64,000 nt of DNA from IMG/VR virus record IMGVR_UViG_3300050821_016647, positions 62,001 to 126,000 of that record. One strand, 5' to 3'. Shown piece after piece: positions 46,494-53,656 of the stretch (its first letter is position 1; each line of letters begins with the position of its first letter). Below the pieces are notes generated by a model, which saw nothing but the letters and a program-made list of their open reading frames with translations, was not told the origin of the DNA and did not search any database. A program made the translations under genes and the position numbers. Origin of the DNA: a virus.

Positions 46494-47213
46494 TCATCGC
46501 ACGCCGATGCCCCACGTAGAACAAGCCGACTTCCGACTGCTTCCGGTAACTCTCCAGATGGATCCGCTTCGGATGGCGCGGGAATCGTGGAGTACAAGCT
46601 CCCAAGATGCGGGGATGCCCCATCCGTCCCGCGATGCCCTATCTGAATCATCAAGTACAACGAGCGCTCCTGGACGTAAGAAGTCACTCCCGCAACACGC
46701 GGCAACGCATCGGCGGTAGTACAGTCCGTCTATGATCGCGACGTCGTACGGGGCGCCGCTTGCAACCGCGTGCACATAAGCCGGGATATGACCAGGACCC
46801 GTCACCGGCCTGAGATGTAATGTGCAGTTTGGGATCCCCCATGCGCTCACCGTTCGGTGCCATCCAGGGTCGTGCTCGACCGCCGTTACGTGCTTCACGC
46901 GCCTCGCGTACCAGCGAGTAGATCTCCCACTGCTCCACTCCACGAGTGCGTGCGTTCGACTAAGATGCGCATCGAGAAAGTCGACAACGCGTCGAGTGAG
47001 CCATGGTCGCTCTCGCTGCGAGAAGTCGACCCACTCCTTTATGCGCTCCAGGCGCTCCAACCAAGCGGCCAATCCTGATGCTCCGACGCTGTCGTCGAGA
47101 CAAGTCCGCGCATCGTCCACAAGGATCGATTCCTCTCGCGCCCGTACAAGCGCCTCATCGTCGCCGATCACCTTGGCGACCTGTATACGGTCAATAAGCG
47201 GATTGAGGTTCAT
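46494..47213 (-). CDS. Class I SAM-dependent methyltransferase-like protein
   Basis: 239 residues. After a helical N-terminus come ALVEWSSGRSTRWYARRVKH, VTAVEHDPGWH, PYDVAIIDG and LRPGALVVLDDSDRA: the glycine-poor motif I, the acidic end of strand 2 (EHD), motif IV and the following strand of a Rossmann methyltransferase. Substrate unknown. An overlapping frame (46454-46648) shares its 3' end. Confidence 0.7.
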   Translation of the reverse strand: MNLNPLIDRIQVAKVIGDDEALVRAREESILVDDARTCLDDSVGASGLAAWLERLERIKEWVDFSQRERPWLTRRVVDFLDAHLSRTHALVEWSSGRSTRWYARRVKHVTAVEHDPGWHRTVSAWGIPNCTLHLRPVTGPGHIPAYVHAVASGAPYDVAIIDGLYYRRCVAACCGSDFLRPGALVVLDDSDRASRDGWGIPASWELVLHDSRAIRSGSIWRVTGSSRKSACSTWGIGVR

Positions 47214-47286
47214 GGCATCTCAGCTCCGTTTGATAGGTCGCTATCCCCTTCTGGGTGTGGGTGTCCGCACTTTCCGCATGCAGTTC

Positions 47287-47472
47287 TCATCCGACTTTGC
47301 CTTCATCAACGAAGTGCTCGCTGCATCGGATATGTCCGGTCGCGTCCTTTACTCCCGGTCGCCCGCACTTCCACGACGCTCTCGGGTTGAGACAGACACA
47401 GACTTTGTCACACGAGCCGAACAACTCGGTGCCCCATCTCTTAGACTTCATCACCTTTCGCTTCTTCACCAT
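47287..47472 (-). CDS. Small Cys-rich basic protein
   Basis: 61 residues. Basic start (VKKRKVMKSKRWG), then CDKVCVC, CGRPG and CSEHF, likely a zinc-binding domain. Preceded by the leader AAGGAGGGCTAGACG, identical to that of the gene at 44718. Function unknown. Confidence 0.6.
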   Translation of the reverse strand: MVKKRKVMKSKRWGTELFGSCDKVCVCLNPRASWKCGRPGVKDATGHIRCSEHFVDEGKVG

Positions 47473-47500
47473 CGTCTAGCCCTCCTTCGCGCGCACTCTT

Positions 47501-47815
47501 CTAACCCGATTTTCGAGCCTGCACCGACGTTGGCGCCGATGGGCACACGTTCTCGTGCTCGGGCGTGGAGCCAGCCTCCCCGCAGTAACGACATGCATTC
47601 TCTTTGATTGACGCCTGAAGGATGACATCCCCGACACCTCGTGCCGCCAGCACGTTCAGCGCCCGGTGAGCGATGTCGCGTACCTTGTCGAGAGGCGTAT
47701 CCAGCGAGGCGACGAGTCGGAGTGCGTTCATCAAATCGTTGACGTCCTCGGCCAACACCTTCGCCTGTGCGACCAGCTCATCAAACTGCTCAGGTGACAC
47801 TTCATTTCGGTTCAT
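47501..47815 (-). CDS. Helical protein with C-terminal zinc motif
   Basis: 104 residues from ATG at 47815 with GAGGGAAGGG upstream. EQFDELVAQAKVLAEDVNDL and later a CRYCGEAGSTPEHENVC motif, which is a typical zinc-finger ending (CxxC...HxxxC). Function unknown. Confidence 0.65.
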   Translation of the reverse strand: MNRNEVSPEQFDELVAQAKVLAEDVNDLMNALRLVASLDTPLDKVRDIAHRALNVLAARGVGDVILQASIKENACRYCGEAGSTPEHENVCPSAPTSVQARKSG

Positions 47816-47856
47816 CGTCGTTCCCTTCCCTCGTGTTGGCTTCAATCGCGCGCATT

Positions 47857-48033
47857 CTACTCACCACTTTTCGACTCCGGCCCTTCACCAACAGACAGTA
47901 GCCGACAGGCTACGTCTGCCGCCTCGCGCGTGGGGCACACGGCGTAGATGCGCCGATAATGGTTAGTCCACTCCAGGTCTCCCCAGACGGCCCACGCATC
48001 GCCCACGTCGCGATGAACGTCGAAGTACCTCAC
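47857..48033 (-). CDS. Hypothetical protein
   Basis: 58 residues from a GTG overlapping the recombinase stop (GTGA). Contains WGDLEWTNHYRRIYAVCPTR. Function unknown; transcribed with the recombinase. Confidence 0.6.
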   Translation of the reverse strand: MRYFDVHRDVGDAWAVWGDLEWTNHYRRIYAVCPTREAADVACRLLSVGEGPESKSGE

Positions 48034-49067
48034 TTCTTCTCCTCCTCGGCCTCGATTCCGTCCGCTGCGTTGTCTTTGAACAGCGTGCCATGCCGGATGT
48101 ACGTCATGGCGACCCGCTGATCCTTGTGCCGCGTCTGCCGCATGATGTTGTGGAGCGTCTTGCCCGCCGCCGCCGCGCTCGTGGCGAAGCCGGCCCGGAG
48201 CGAGTGCCCGGAGAACTTCTCGGGGTCGAGCCCGGTCTGCTCGGCCACGCGCTTGACGAGGTCGGCCACGACGTCGGACCACATGTGCTTCTCGCCGATC
48301 GCGTCGCTCCGAGGGTCGATGCGGCGGTAGAGAGGGCCGTCCTTCAGCTCGGCGCGCTTGATCCACTCCTTCGTCAACAGGACCGCGCACACCTTGGGGT
48401 CCTTCGCGTAGGGGATCGCCACGTCTTCGCCGGCCGCGACCTGGTCCCCCTTCGACCGGCGCACGTGGACCAGCATGCCGCGCTCGACGAACTCCAGATC
48501 CTCGACACGGAGCTGCACGATCTCCGACCGCCGGAACGCCCCCCAGAAACCCAGCGCGAGAATGCTCCGGTCACGGCACGTCACGAGGTCGTCGAAGCGC
48601 CGGTCCCGCATCGAGGCGAGCGCCTTCGTCAGGTCGCCGATCTCCAGGGGCGCAGCTCTGCGTTTCTTCGTCCCGAGCTTCACCCGGATGCCCTTCATCA
48701 CCTTGGCGATGCCGGGGTGTGCCTGAGGCCAGTCTTGGCCACGAGCCCGGAGCGCCTGCACGAGCCTGACGTAGGCACCCTCGATCGTGCCGACCTTGAG
48801 GGGGCGCTGCCTCACCACCTTCTCTCCGCCTCGCGTGACCCACTCGACCCGCACGTTCCCGTCCGCGAGCGCGGCGAGGTACAGCATGACCGTCTCGGGC
48901 GTCGTCGGGCACGAGGCGAGGCTGTACTCGGCGCACCACCGGGCGAATTTGGCGAACTCCCGCTCGTGCTGGCGCCGCGTCTCGTCCGTGATGGTGCTCT
49001 TGCCGTAGCTCGCGGCTGAGGCGACGAGCCCGGCGAGGGTGGGGCGGGTGGCGAGGTCGGCGCTCAT
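48030..49067 (-). CDS. Tyrosine recombinase / integrase
   Basis: 345 residues from ATG at 49067 (ATGA overlap). The catalytic set is complete: Arg179/180 (AFRRSEI), Lys206 (RRSKGD), His288-x-x-Arg291 (GHSLRAGF), His314 (QTRHKD) and Tyr323 (MTYIRHG). An N-terminal SAM-like core-binding domain (residues 1-130) precedes it. It could integrate the element, resolve dimers or invert a segment; no attachment site was identified. It lies in the block of short genes with repeated leaders. Confidence 0.9.
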   Translation of the reverse strand: MSADLATRPTLAGLVASAASYGKSTITDETRRQHEREFAKFARWCAEYSLASCPTTPETVMLYLAALADGNVRVEWVTRGGEKVVRQRPLKVGTIEGAYVRLVQALRARGQDWPQAHPGIAKVMKGIRVKLGTKKRRAAPLEIGDLTKALASMRDRRFDDLVTCRDRSILALGFWGAFRRSEIVQLRVEDLEFVERGMLVHVRRSKGDQVAAGEDVAIPYAKDPKVCAVLLTKEWIKRAELKDGPLYRRIDPRSDAIGEKHMWSDVVADLVKRVAEQTGLDPEKFSGHSLRAGFATSAAAAGKTLHNIMRQTRHKDQRVAMTYIRHGTLFKDNAADGIEAEEEKK

Positions 49068-49405
49068 GTGAACTCTGGCTCGAAGCAGATGCACTTACAC
49101 TCGTCGCAAGCGCCCGTCCGACTGTTCCCGTGCCCCTCAATCGAATGCCCGCACACCTCGCACGCCGGGATCTTGTCAGCCGGATCGCTATTGCGACAAT
49201 CCTTGCAGCCTGGGTGCGCCATTACCTCGGCAAGAATCTGAACGTAGAGAGGGCGCTCCCATCGACCGCGGCGCTGATGGGCGACGGTGTGCCGGACGGA
49301 CCCGCAGCACGAGCACCGTTCGACCACGGTGGCTTGGTGCGCGACTTTCGACACGCACGTCTTTGGGTGCCTACACGTGAGCAACTTCTGGACGGACGCC
49401 TTCAC
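49064..49405 (-). CDS. Cys-rich zinc-binding protein
   Basis: 113 residues from a GTG at 49405 overlapping the upstream stop. At least a dozen Cys in pairs (CSCCGS; CKDC; CEVCGHSIEG; CDECKCIC) indicate several zinc sites, the last ones rubredoxin/ribbon-like. Directly upstream of the recombinase. Function unknown. Confidence 0.7.
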   Translation of the reverse strand: MKASVQKLLTCRHPKTCVSKVAHQATVVERCSCCGSVRHTVAHQRRGRWERPLYVQILAEVMAHPGCKDCRNSDPADKIPACEVCGHSIEGHGNSRTGACDECKCICFEPEFT

Positions 49406-49602
49406 GGCTTGACCTCGTTCAAGACGCACATGAACGCAATCGCGTCGGCCTTGTCCGTGAAGAGGGCCACGATTTCGTCGTCGGCGACGCGGTGGATGCT
49501 GCCGAGGTTGGTGCACCAATCGACGTAGAACGGTCCGAGCTTGGCGACCCGCTTGCGCTGCTTCTTCGTGCTCGGCCCCGTCGAGTCCCAGCGGTCGCTC
49601 AC
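49402..49602 (-). CDS. Hypothetical protein
   Basis: 66 residues from GTG at 49602 (GTGA overlap). Basic start, then LGSIHRVADDEIVALFTDKA, a beta-alpha element. Function unknown. Confidence 0.6.
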   Translation of the reverse strand: MSDRWDSTGPSTKKQRKRVAKLGPFYVDWCTNLGSIHRVADDEIVALFTDKADAIAFMCVLNEVKP

Positions 49603-49817
49603 GACGCCAGCGCAGCGCGAACGAGCTGCTCTCCGTACCGGCGCGCCGTCTTTGGTCGAACGCACTCACGGCTCTGTCCGAGGCGCTCGGGCTGACCGTC
49701 CTTCAACCGGAGGAGCGTGACGTAGTAGCCGCGCTCCGTCTCCGACGCGACCGTGAAGATGCCGCGTCGCCGCGCGAGCCTGACTTCCGATGCCGTGAGC
49801 CTGCTATCGTTCTTCAT
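49599..49817 (-). CDS. Hypothetical protein
   Basis: 72 residues from ATG at 49817, with CGAGGAGG 13 bases upstream. Basic alpha/beta protein (TASEVRLARRRGIFTVASE, then GYYVTLLRLKDG). Function unknown. Confidence 0.6.
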   Translation of the reverse strand: MKNDSRLTASEVRLARRRGIFTVASETERGYYVTLLRLKDGQPERLGQSRECVRPKTARRYGEQLVRAALAS

Positions 49818-49971
49818 GTGCCTGGGGCCCTCCTCGGCCCGGCGCCACGAGGCGGGCCGTTGGTAGCGGCGCCGCCTCACTTCTCTCTCTGTAGCGCCGA
49901 GATGGGCGGTTGTCTATGACCGGGAGTCACTTTCTCGAAATAATCGATAGAAACCGCAGGCGCGCGCATTT
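49818..49971. other. Intergenic gap with a variant leader and TCGA-rich dyad
   Basis: No gene seen. It holds a leader-like GCGCGCGCA (49960-49968) right after the RNA ligase stop and the sequence TCGAAATAATCGA (about 49935), which may be part of a promoter or operator for the leftward genes. Confidence 0.35.
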
Positions 49972-50550
49972 TCAGGTATTTGCCTCTCGTTGAATCTGAC
50001 CCTTTGGCGCTTCGTCCTTTTCGAGCGTCACCTTGAAGAGTGTACGTGCGGCGGTGTGGTAGATGACCACCCCCTCGGGCTTCATGAACCCCGGCGACGC
50101 TTGCGAGCCCGCCGTGCGGAGTAGGCGCAGGGCGTCCCCCACGACCGCCCCCTCAGTGTTCCCGAGTCCGATGCCTGCACCGAGGACGGGCACCACGTGG
50201 CAGCACTTCGGCCGCACGGCATCGTCCGCCCAGCGAGCGACGTTGAACAGGGACCATCGCTTCTCGTTGAGTCCGTAACGCCGCTGGATCCCGGAGCCCC
50301 ACCACTCCCCGTAGTGGTATCCGGGCCCGAGCTTGCGAAGCTCCTCGGCGTTCTCTGCGACCCACCGCGCGAAGCCGAAGTTGTCCGCCTCGGGGGTGAT
50401 CCATCGGGAACGCGAACCGGCCCGCACGACCGTCGAGTCCTCGCTGACCCAGACGAGCCCGTTGGTCCCGTCGATCTTCTCGGTGACGACGACCTCCCGG
50501 TTGAGGCGGGAGATTTTCTCGAACTCCTTGAACTCGATCTCTTCACTCAT
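49972..50550 (-). CDS. RNA ligase (nucleotidyltransferase superfamily)
   Basis: 192 residues. Motif I EKIDGTNG with Lys25 as the adenylation site, motif III/IIIa GEWWGSGIQRRYG (81-93), motif IV EGVVIY and motif V FKVTLE are all in order. These are the essential elements of Rnl2-like RNA ligases without extra C-terminal domains. It could repair cleaved tRNAs during host defence. It is preceded by the ATGCGCGCGAGGG leader and lies about 2.2 kb from the twin tRNA-like genes. Confidence 0.85.
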   Translation of the reverse strand: MSEEIEFKEFEKISRLNREVVVTEKIDGTNGLVWVSEDSTVVRAGSRSRWITPEADNFGFARWVAENAEELRKLGPGYHYGEWWGSGIQRRYGLNEKRWSLFNVARWADDAVRPKCCHVVPVLGAGIGLGNTEGAVVGDALRLLRTAGSQASPGFMKPEGVVIYHTAARTLFKVTLEKDEAPKGQIQREANT

Positions 50551-50569
50551 TTTGCCCTCGCGCGCATTT

Positions 50570-50758
50570 CTAGGTTTCTACGAGCACGGCTTTTTGCACT
50601 CGCCAGCCAGGCGCTCCACCGCGGCCAACGTCGTCTCGGTTCATGGAGCGCGCCGTGAGAGCAGCGTCCTTGCGTCTCATTTCCCACTCACCACCGTAGG
50701 CGAAACCGTCCGTCGTGCTCACCAGCAACCACACCACCTTGGGCTTCCGTTTCTTCAT
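50570..50758 (-). CDS. Hypothetical protein
   Basis: 62 residues. KKRKPKVVWLLVSTTDGFAY, then RRKDAALTARSMN; a small beta-alpha protein similar in outline to the gene at 45140. Start 9 bases after the leader core. Function unknown. Confidence 0.6.
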   Translation of the reverse strand: MKKRKPKVVWLLVSTTDGFAYGGEWEMRRKDAALTARSMNRDDVGRGGAPGWRVQKAVLVET

Positions 50759-50778
50759 TGGCTACCTCGCGCGCATTT

Positions 50779-50946
50779 TCAGGTTCGTCGCTCCCGCTCG
50801 GACTCGGTCTTGCAGACATACCCGCCACACAGCTGACCGTTGATAGGGAGCCCAGTTCTGAGTGACTCGGCCAGCGTGCGAGCACCTTTGAACTTCCTCT
50901 TGCACCTGCGGCAGACGAGCAACCACTTCCCTTTCCATTTCGGCAT
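50779..50946 (-). CDS. Short zinc-binding basic protein
   Basis: 55 residues (ATG 50946, TGA 50781-50779). KWKGKWLLVCRRCKRKFKGA and a second pair (LCGGYVC) make a four-Cys zinc ribbon. Its stop lies directly before the leader of the next gene. Function unknown. Confidence 0.6.
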   Translation of the reverse strand: MPKWKGKWLLVCRRCKRKFKGARTLAESLRTGLPINGQLCGGYVCKTESERERRT

Positions 50947-50960
50947 TCAGGGACCTCGCG

Positions 50961-51131
50961 CTACTTGATGAGCTTATCGTACTTCAGCTTCTTCAGCGCG
51001 GCACGTAGACGCGTTTTCGAGTGGGCGCTCTGAAGCGAATCTATCCCTCGTTCGATAGCGCGCTTCACGGTGCGCGGATCGATCTGAGCTTCCAGTGCGA
51101 TCCGCGCAATCGTAGTTCGGTCGATTTCCAT
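50961..51131 (-). CDS. Small helix-turn-helix protein
   Basis: 56 residues from ATG at 51131, preceded by a strong AGGAGG. TTIARIALEAQIDPRTVKRA then IERGIDSLQ resembles a resolvase- or MerR-type helix-turn-helix. The 5' end overlaps the 3' end of the long gene at 51065 by 66 bases. Probably a DNA-binding regulator. Confidence 0.65.
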   Translation of the reverse strand: MEIDRTTIARIALEAQIDPRTVKRAIERGIDSLQSAHSKTRLRAALKKLKYDKLIK

Positions 51132-52732
51132 CGGTTCCACCTCCTAGACCGGGCGCGACTACTCGTCGAGCGCCTTGATGCGCCGTTGTTGACCACGACC
51201 CGATACGCGCCATCCGGAGGCTTCATCGTCCAGACCACGTTCTCGACCGCCTCGCGCGTGCGTCCGCTGCCAGCGTTCATGTCCACGTCTAGGGTCCCGC
51301 CCGTCCATCCTCGCCTGGCACCGAAGAAGATTTTGCCGTAGACGCCTCGCGCTCCTCCGCCGTTGGGTTCGATGATGTGCAAGTCGAGGTCGTCGTAGTT
51401 GAACCACGACAGCGACACGCGCAGCACCGCGCCCTCGACCTTGCCTCCCGCCTTCTTCACACGCTCCCGGATGGAGTCGGCGACGTTGCCGCCGTAGGAC
51501 CACGCGAAGTCGTTACCCCATCGAAAGAGCTGCTTCGGTTCCGGATGGCACGGCGCCGTGAGCGACATCAGGTTTCCGACGTGCTCGTTCTTGAACAGCA
51601 GCTCCAGGCTCGTCGTCTCGGGCAGGATCTTCGCCACAAAGTCGTCGAGGCCGATTTCCTCGGCGCGCTGCTCGTCGGTGCTCCGGCCTGCCGACGTGGC
51701 GGACGCGTGCTGCATGAGCACGTTTCCGATGCCACTCTTCATCAGTGGCTTGACGGTTCCGTCGACCCACTTCACGTCGTTTACGGAGATGTCGCCGATG
51801 ACGGCGAATCGGCGTTCGAGTGCCGGCTCCAGACCGAGCGCTTCGATCGTCTCCATGGCCTTCTTGACCATGCCAGGTGTGATGAGGGTGGTCGTGCGCT
51901 TGTAGTTCTGCGGCGCGACCTTGGTCTCGAAGCTCTTGACGGCGTGCTCGAGATCCTGACCCTCGGAGAGATCCTGGACGAGGGTGCCGATGACGGTGTT
52001 GCGGAATCGTGCCGCGGGGCTGCCTGCGTTCGCCCACACGAAGATTTTTCGTGCGAGGCCGTATCCCTCCAGAGCAAGAAACGCGCGATGCATCTGCATG
52101 AAGTTGAGCACCGCGGCCTTGTGCTCTTCGCCACGGTAGAGCGCGTTCGACTCGATGAGCGACAAGACGGTGTCGACCGCACTCGGGGAGAGCTCGACGA
52201 GCCCACGCTCGAAGACCTGTGCCGTCGTCCGGTAGTCGCCGCGGACCTGATCGGGTGACGGCACGCGAATGTTCTTCGGGATCTCCCCGGTGTGGAAGTG
52301 TTGCCACGTGCGGGCCTGCTGCGTTTCCTTGTCGAGGGAGCGTGACTGGACCGCGCCGAAGCTCGTCTCTTTTTCGTTCACGCGGTACAAGTCGCAGACG
52401 TTCGCGGCGCGCACGACATCGCGCAGACGAGACGCCACGATGCGGTAAGGCCACGGAGCTATGGCGGCAGCTTCATCCCAAATGGAATGGAGCGTACCGT
52501 CATCGCAGACGATGACGACGTTGCCCGCCCGGCGGATGAACTGCCGGCAGCAGCGGCAGTCGTGCTCCGTGGTCGTCTTGAAGCGTGGATTGGAGCCCTC
52601 CGGAAACGAAGCGAGATACGCGTCCCACAGTGTGTCGCGGTCCAACTCGACGACGAAGACGTCTGACGTCTTGGTCAAGCTCTGGAACGACGCCGCAACC
52701 ATCTTGGTGAACGCCGGAAATTCGTTCGACAT
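51065..52732 (-). CDS. Large phage protein with DUF2135-like C-terminal domain
   Basis: 555 residues. The N-terminus carries HDCRCCRQFIRRAGN (possible zinc), a long helical middle, and a C-terminal part with SWFNYDDLDLHIIEPNG, then GGTLDVDMNAGSG, the pattern of DUF2135 beta domains. I have seen this architecture in other large phages, without a known function. The last 32 residues overlap the HTH gene and its ribosome site; a +/-1 shift near 51190 would instead end the protein at IKALDE and a TAG at 51161-51159, so the 3' end is doubtful. Confidence 0.7.
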   Translation of the reverse strand: MSNEFPAFTKMVAASFQSLTKTSDVFVVELDRDTLWDAYLASFPEGSNPRFKTTTEHDCRCCRQFIRRAGNVVIVCDDGTLHSIWDEAAAIAPWPYRIVASRLRDVVRAANVCDLYRVNEKETSFGAVQSRSLDKETQQARTWQHFHTGEIPKNIRVPSPDQVRGDYRTTAQVFERGLVELSPSAVDTVLSLIESNALYRGEEHKAAVLNFMQMHRAFLALEGYGLARKIFVWANAGSPAARFRNTVIGTLVQDLSEGQDLEHAVKSFETKVAPQNYKRTTTLITPGMVKKAMETIEALGLEPALERRFAVIGDISVNDVKWVDGTVKPLMKSGIGNVLMQHASATSAGRSTDEQRAEEIGLDDFVAKILPETTSLELLFKNEHVGNLMSLTAPCHPEPKQLFRWGNDFAWSYGGNVADSIRERVKKAGGKVEGAVLRVSLSWFNYDDLDLHIIEPNGGGARGVYGKIFFGARRGWTGGTLDVDMNAGSGRTREAVENVVWTMKPPDGAYRVVVNNGASRRSTSSRARSRRWNRWKSTELRLRGSHWKLRSIRAP

Positions 52733-52790
52733 GTCGACCTCCGCGCCTCTCGACAGGCGCTCTGTGAGCTACGTGACACGACTGCGTTTA

Positions 52791-52865
52791 GGACCCACCG
52801 GACCGATTCGAACGGCCGACCTCCGGCTCCGCATGCCGACGCTCTACCACTGAGCTACGAGGGTC
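52791..52865 (-). tRNA. tRNA-Arg-like gene, anticodon GCG
   Basis: 75 nt. The D arm (TAGCTCAGTGGTAGAGC), anticodon stem TCGGC/GCCGG with loop ATGCGGA, and T arm GGCCG-TTCGAAT-CGGTC are canonical. The anticodon at 34-36 is GCG (Arg, CGC/CGU). The acceptor stem is unusual: GACCC pairs with GGGTC and TCG with CGG, but one base on the 3' side is unpaired. No CCA is encoded. GCG anticodons for Arg are rare in bacteria, which normally use ACG. Confidence 0.65.
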
Positions 52866-52885
52866 AAAATGAAAAGCAAGATGTC

Positions 52886-52960
52886 GGACCCACCGGACCG
52901 ATTCGAACGGCCGACCTCCGGCTCCGTATGCCGACGCTCTACCGCTGAGCTACGAGGGTC
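52886..52960 (-). tRNA. tRNA-Arg-like gene, anticodon ACG
   Basis: 75 nt, identical to the previous copy except two positions: the D loop and wobble base 34. The loop ATACGGA gives anticodon ACG, the normal bacterial Arg tRNA read after A-to-I editing. It has the same bulged acceptor stem. The two genes are 20 bases apart and probably co-transcribed leftwards. Confidence 0.7.
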
Positions 52961-52973
52961 GAAAGGAGATCTA

Positions 52974-53017
52974 CAACTTGCTGCAACTTGCGTCAAGTTG
53001 TTTCAACTTGCTCAAGT
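52974..53017. promoter_or_regulatory. Phased CAASTTG repeat array upstream of the tRNA-like genes
   Basis: CAACTTG (52974), CAACTTG (52984), CAAGTTG (52994) and CAACTTG (53004) repeat with exact 10-base spacing, and a degenerate CAAGTCG follows at 53013. The motif CAASTTG is its own reverse complement, so it places equal sites on one face of the helix. It lies just upstream of the second tRNA-like gene (minus strand), where a promoter would be, and looks like a cooperative operator. Confidence 0.6.
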
Positions 53018-53037
53018 CGATTTTCTCGACTCCCCCT

Positions 53038-53370
53038 TCATGAGGTAGACGATGACGGGTCGAGCGGCATGAGTCTTCGGCAATTTGCACACGTCGGCAT
53101 GACGGTCGTGATGAACGCCACGTGGTGCATTTCGCCCTTCAGGATCTGGACGTGCCTGTTCCGGTAGATGGCCCACTCGGGGATGGTGCAGTTGCATAGC
53201 GTCTTCTTCGCTCCAACGTGAAACGCATGTTCGAGTCGTTCGCCTGGGATCATATAGCGACCCTCGCGAGAGATGACGACGAGCTGGTCGGCGAGCGCGG
53301 GGGGCAGAGGAGGAATCCAGGCGCTGGGCTTCAACTTGCCCCGGGGCCCCTTCAGGATTCCCCTAGGCAC
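53038..53370 (-). CDS. Hypothetical protein
   Basis: 110 residues. Basic Pro-rich N-terminus (RGILKGPRGKLKPSAW), then a possible zinc/His cluster (TLCNCTIPEW, HHVAFITTVMPTCANC). Overlaps the next gene by 8 bases. Function unknown. Confidence 0.65.
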   Translation of the reverse strand: MPRGILKGPRGKLKPSAWIPPLPPALADQLVVISREGRYMIPGERLEHAFHVGAKKTLCNCTIPEWAIYRNRHVQILKGEMHHVAFITTVMPTCANCRRLMPLDPSSSTS

Positions 53371-53656
53371 TCTTGTCCTCGACCTCTTCTTCCCCAGCCT
53401 TCTCCCGCGCTCGTCGACAGAACGGGCACGAGTTTTCGTTGCAGACGCCGAACGAGTGCTCGCGTTCGATCGTGAACGCCTTCGAGACCTTGTAGTAGGC
53501 GATGGCGGCCTCGTCGAGCTCCCGCAGGGTCTCTGGGCTTCGGACGCGTCCGCGAGCGATGGCGGCTTCGATCATCAGGTCGAGCTTGGCGGTGACGTCC
53601 GAGCTGACGGCGCGGGCCTGGCCGTTGGCGCGGGGGAGGTTGTGGTCTCTAGGCAT
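53363..53656 (-). CDS. Hypothetical protein with C-terminal Cys cluster
   Basis: 97 residues from ATG at 53656 (TAATG overlap with the nucleotidyltransferase stop). Helical (DLMIEAAIARGRVRSPETLR) with CNENSCPFCRRAR near the end. Function unknown; transcribed with the nucleotidyltransferase pair. Confidence 0.65.
   Translation of the reverse strand: MPRDHNLPRANGQARAVSSDVTAKLDLMIEAAIARGRVRSPETLRELDEAAIAYYKVSKAFTIEREHSFGVCNENSCPFCRRAREKAGEEEVEDKSA

Larger units (their letters stand above)
44733..50775 (-). repeat. Dispersed start-associated leader repeat, core TGCGCGCGA
   Basis: Nine exact minus-strand copies of TGCGCGCGA lie at 44733, 45352, 45581, 45996, 46184, 47487, 47846, 50558 and 50767 (low coordinate of each). 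One-mismatch forms are at 44903, 45145, 46429 and 49960. Most lie 10-45 bases before a start codon, often followed by an AGGAGG-like site. Downstream parts fall into subtypes (AAGGAGGGCTAGACG; ATTCAGAGGAGGACG; AGG). In coding sequence elsewhere the 9-mer appears only a few times (15852, 26955, 58924). Confidence 0.75.

Noticed and set aside
46454-46648. Short leftward frame overlapping the end of the methyltransferase-like gene (ends ACDECIEHDTMLHMST)
   Set aside because: It has a CDEC pair but overlaps about 155 bases of a longer, better gene and has no clear ribosome site; kept only as a possible alternative end.
48090-49019. 309-codon rightward frame inside the recombinase gene
   Set aside because: Antisense shadow of a gene with complete tyrosine-recombinase residues; no domain recognised.
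52791-52960. Attachment site of the tyrosine recombinase in the tRNA-like genes
   Set aside because: The recombinase is about 4 kb away and both tRNA copies appear complete; a phage attP usually carries only a tRNA end. Possible but unsupported without the host sequence.
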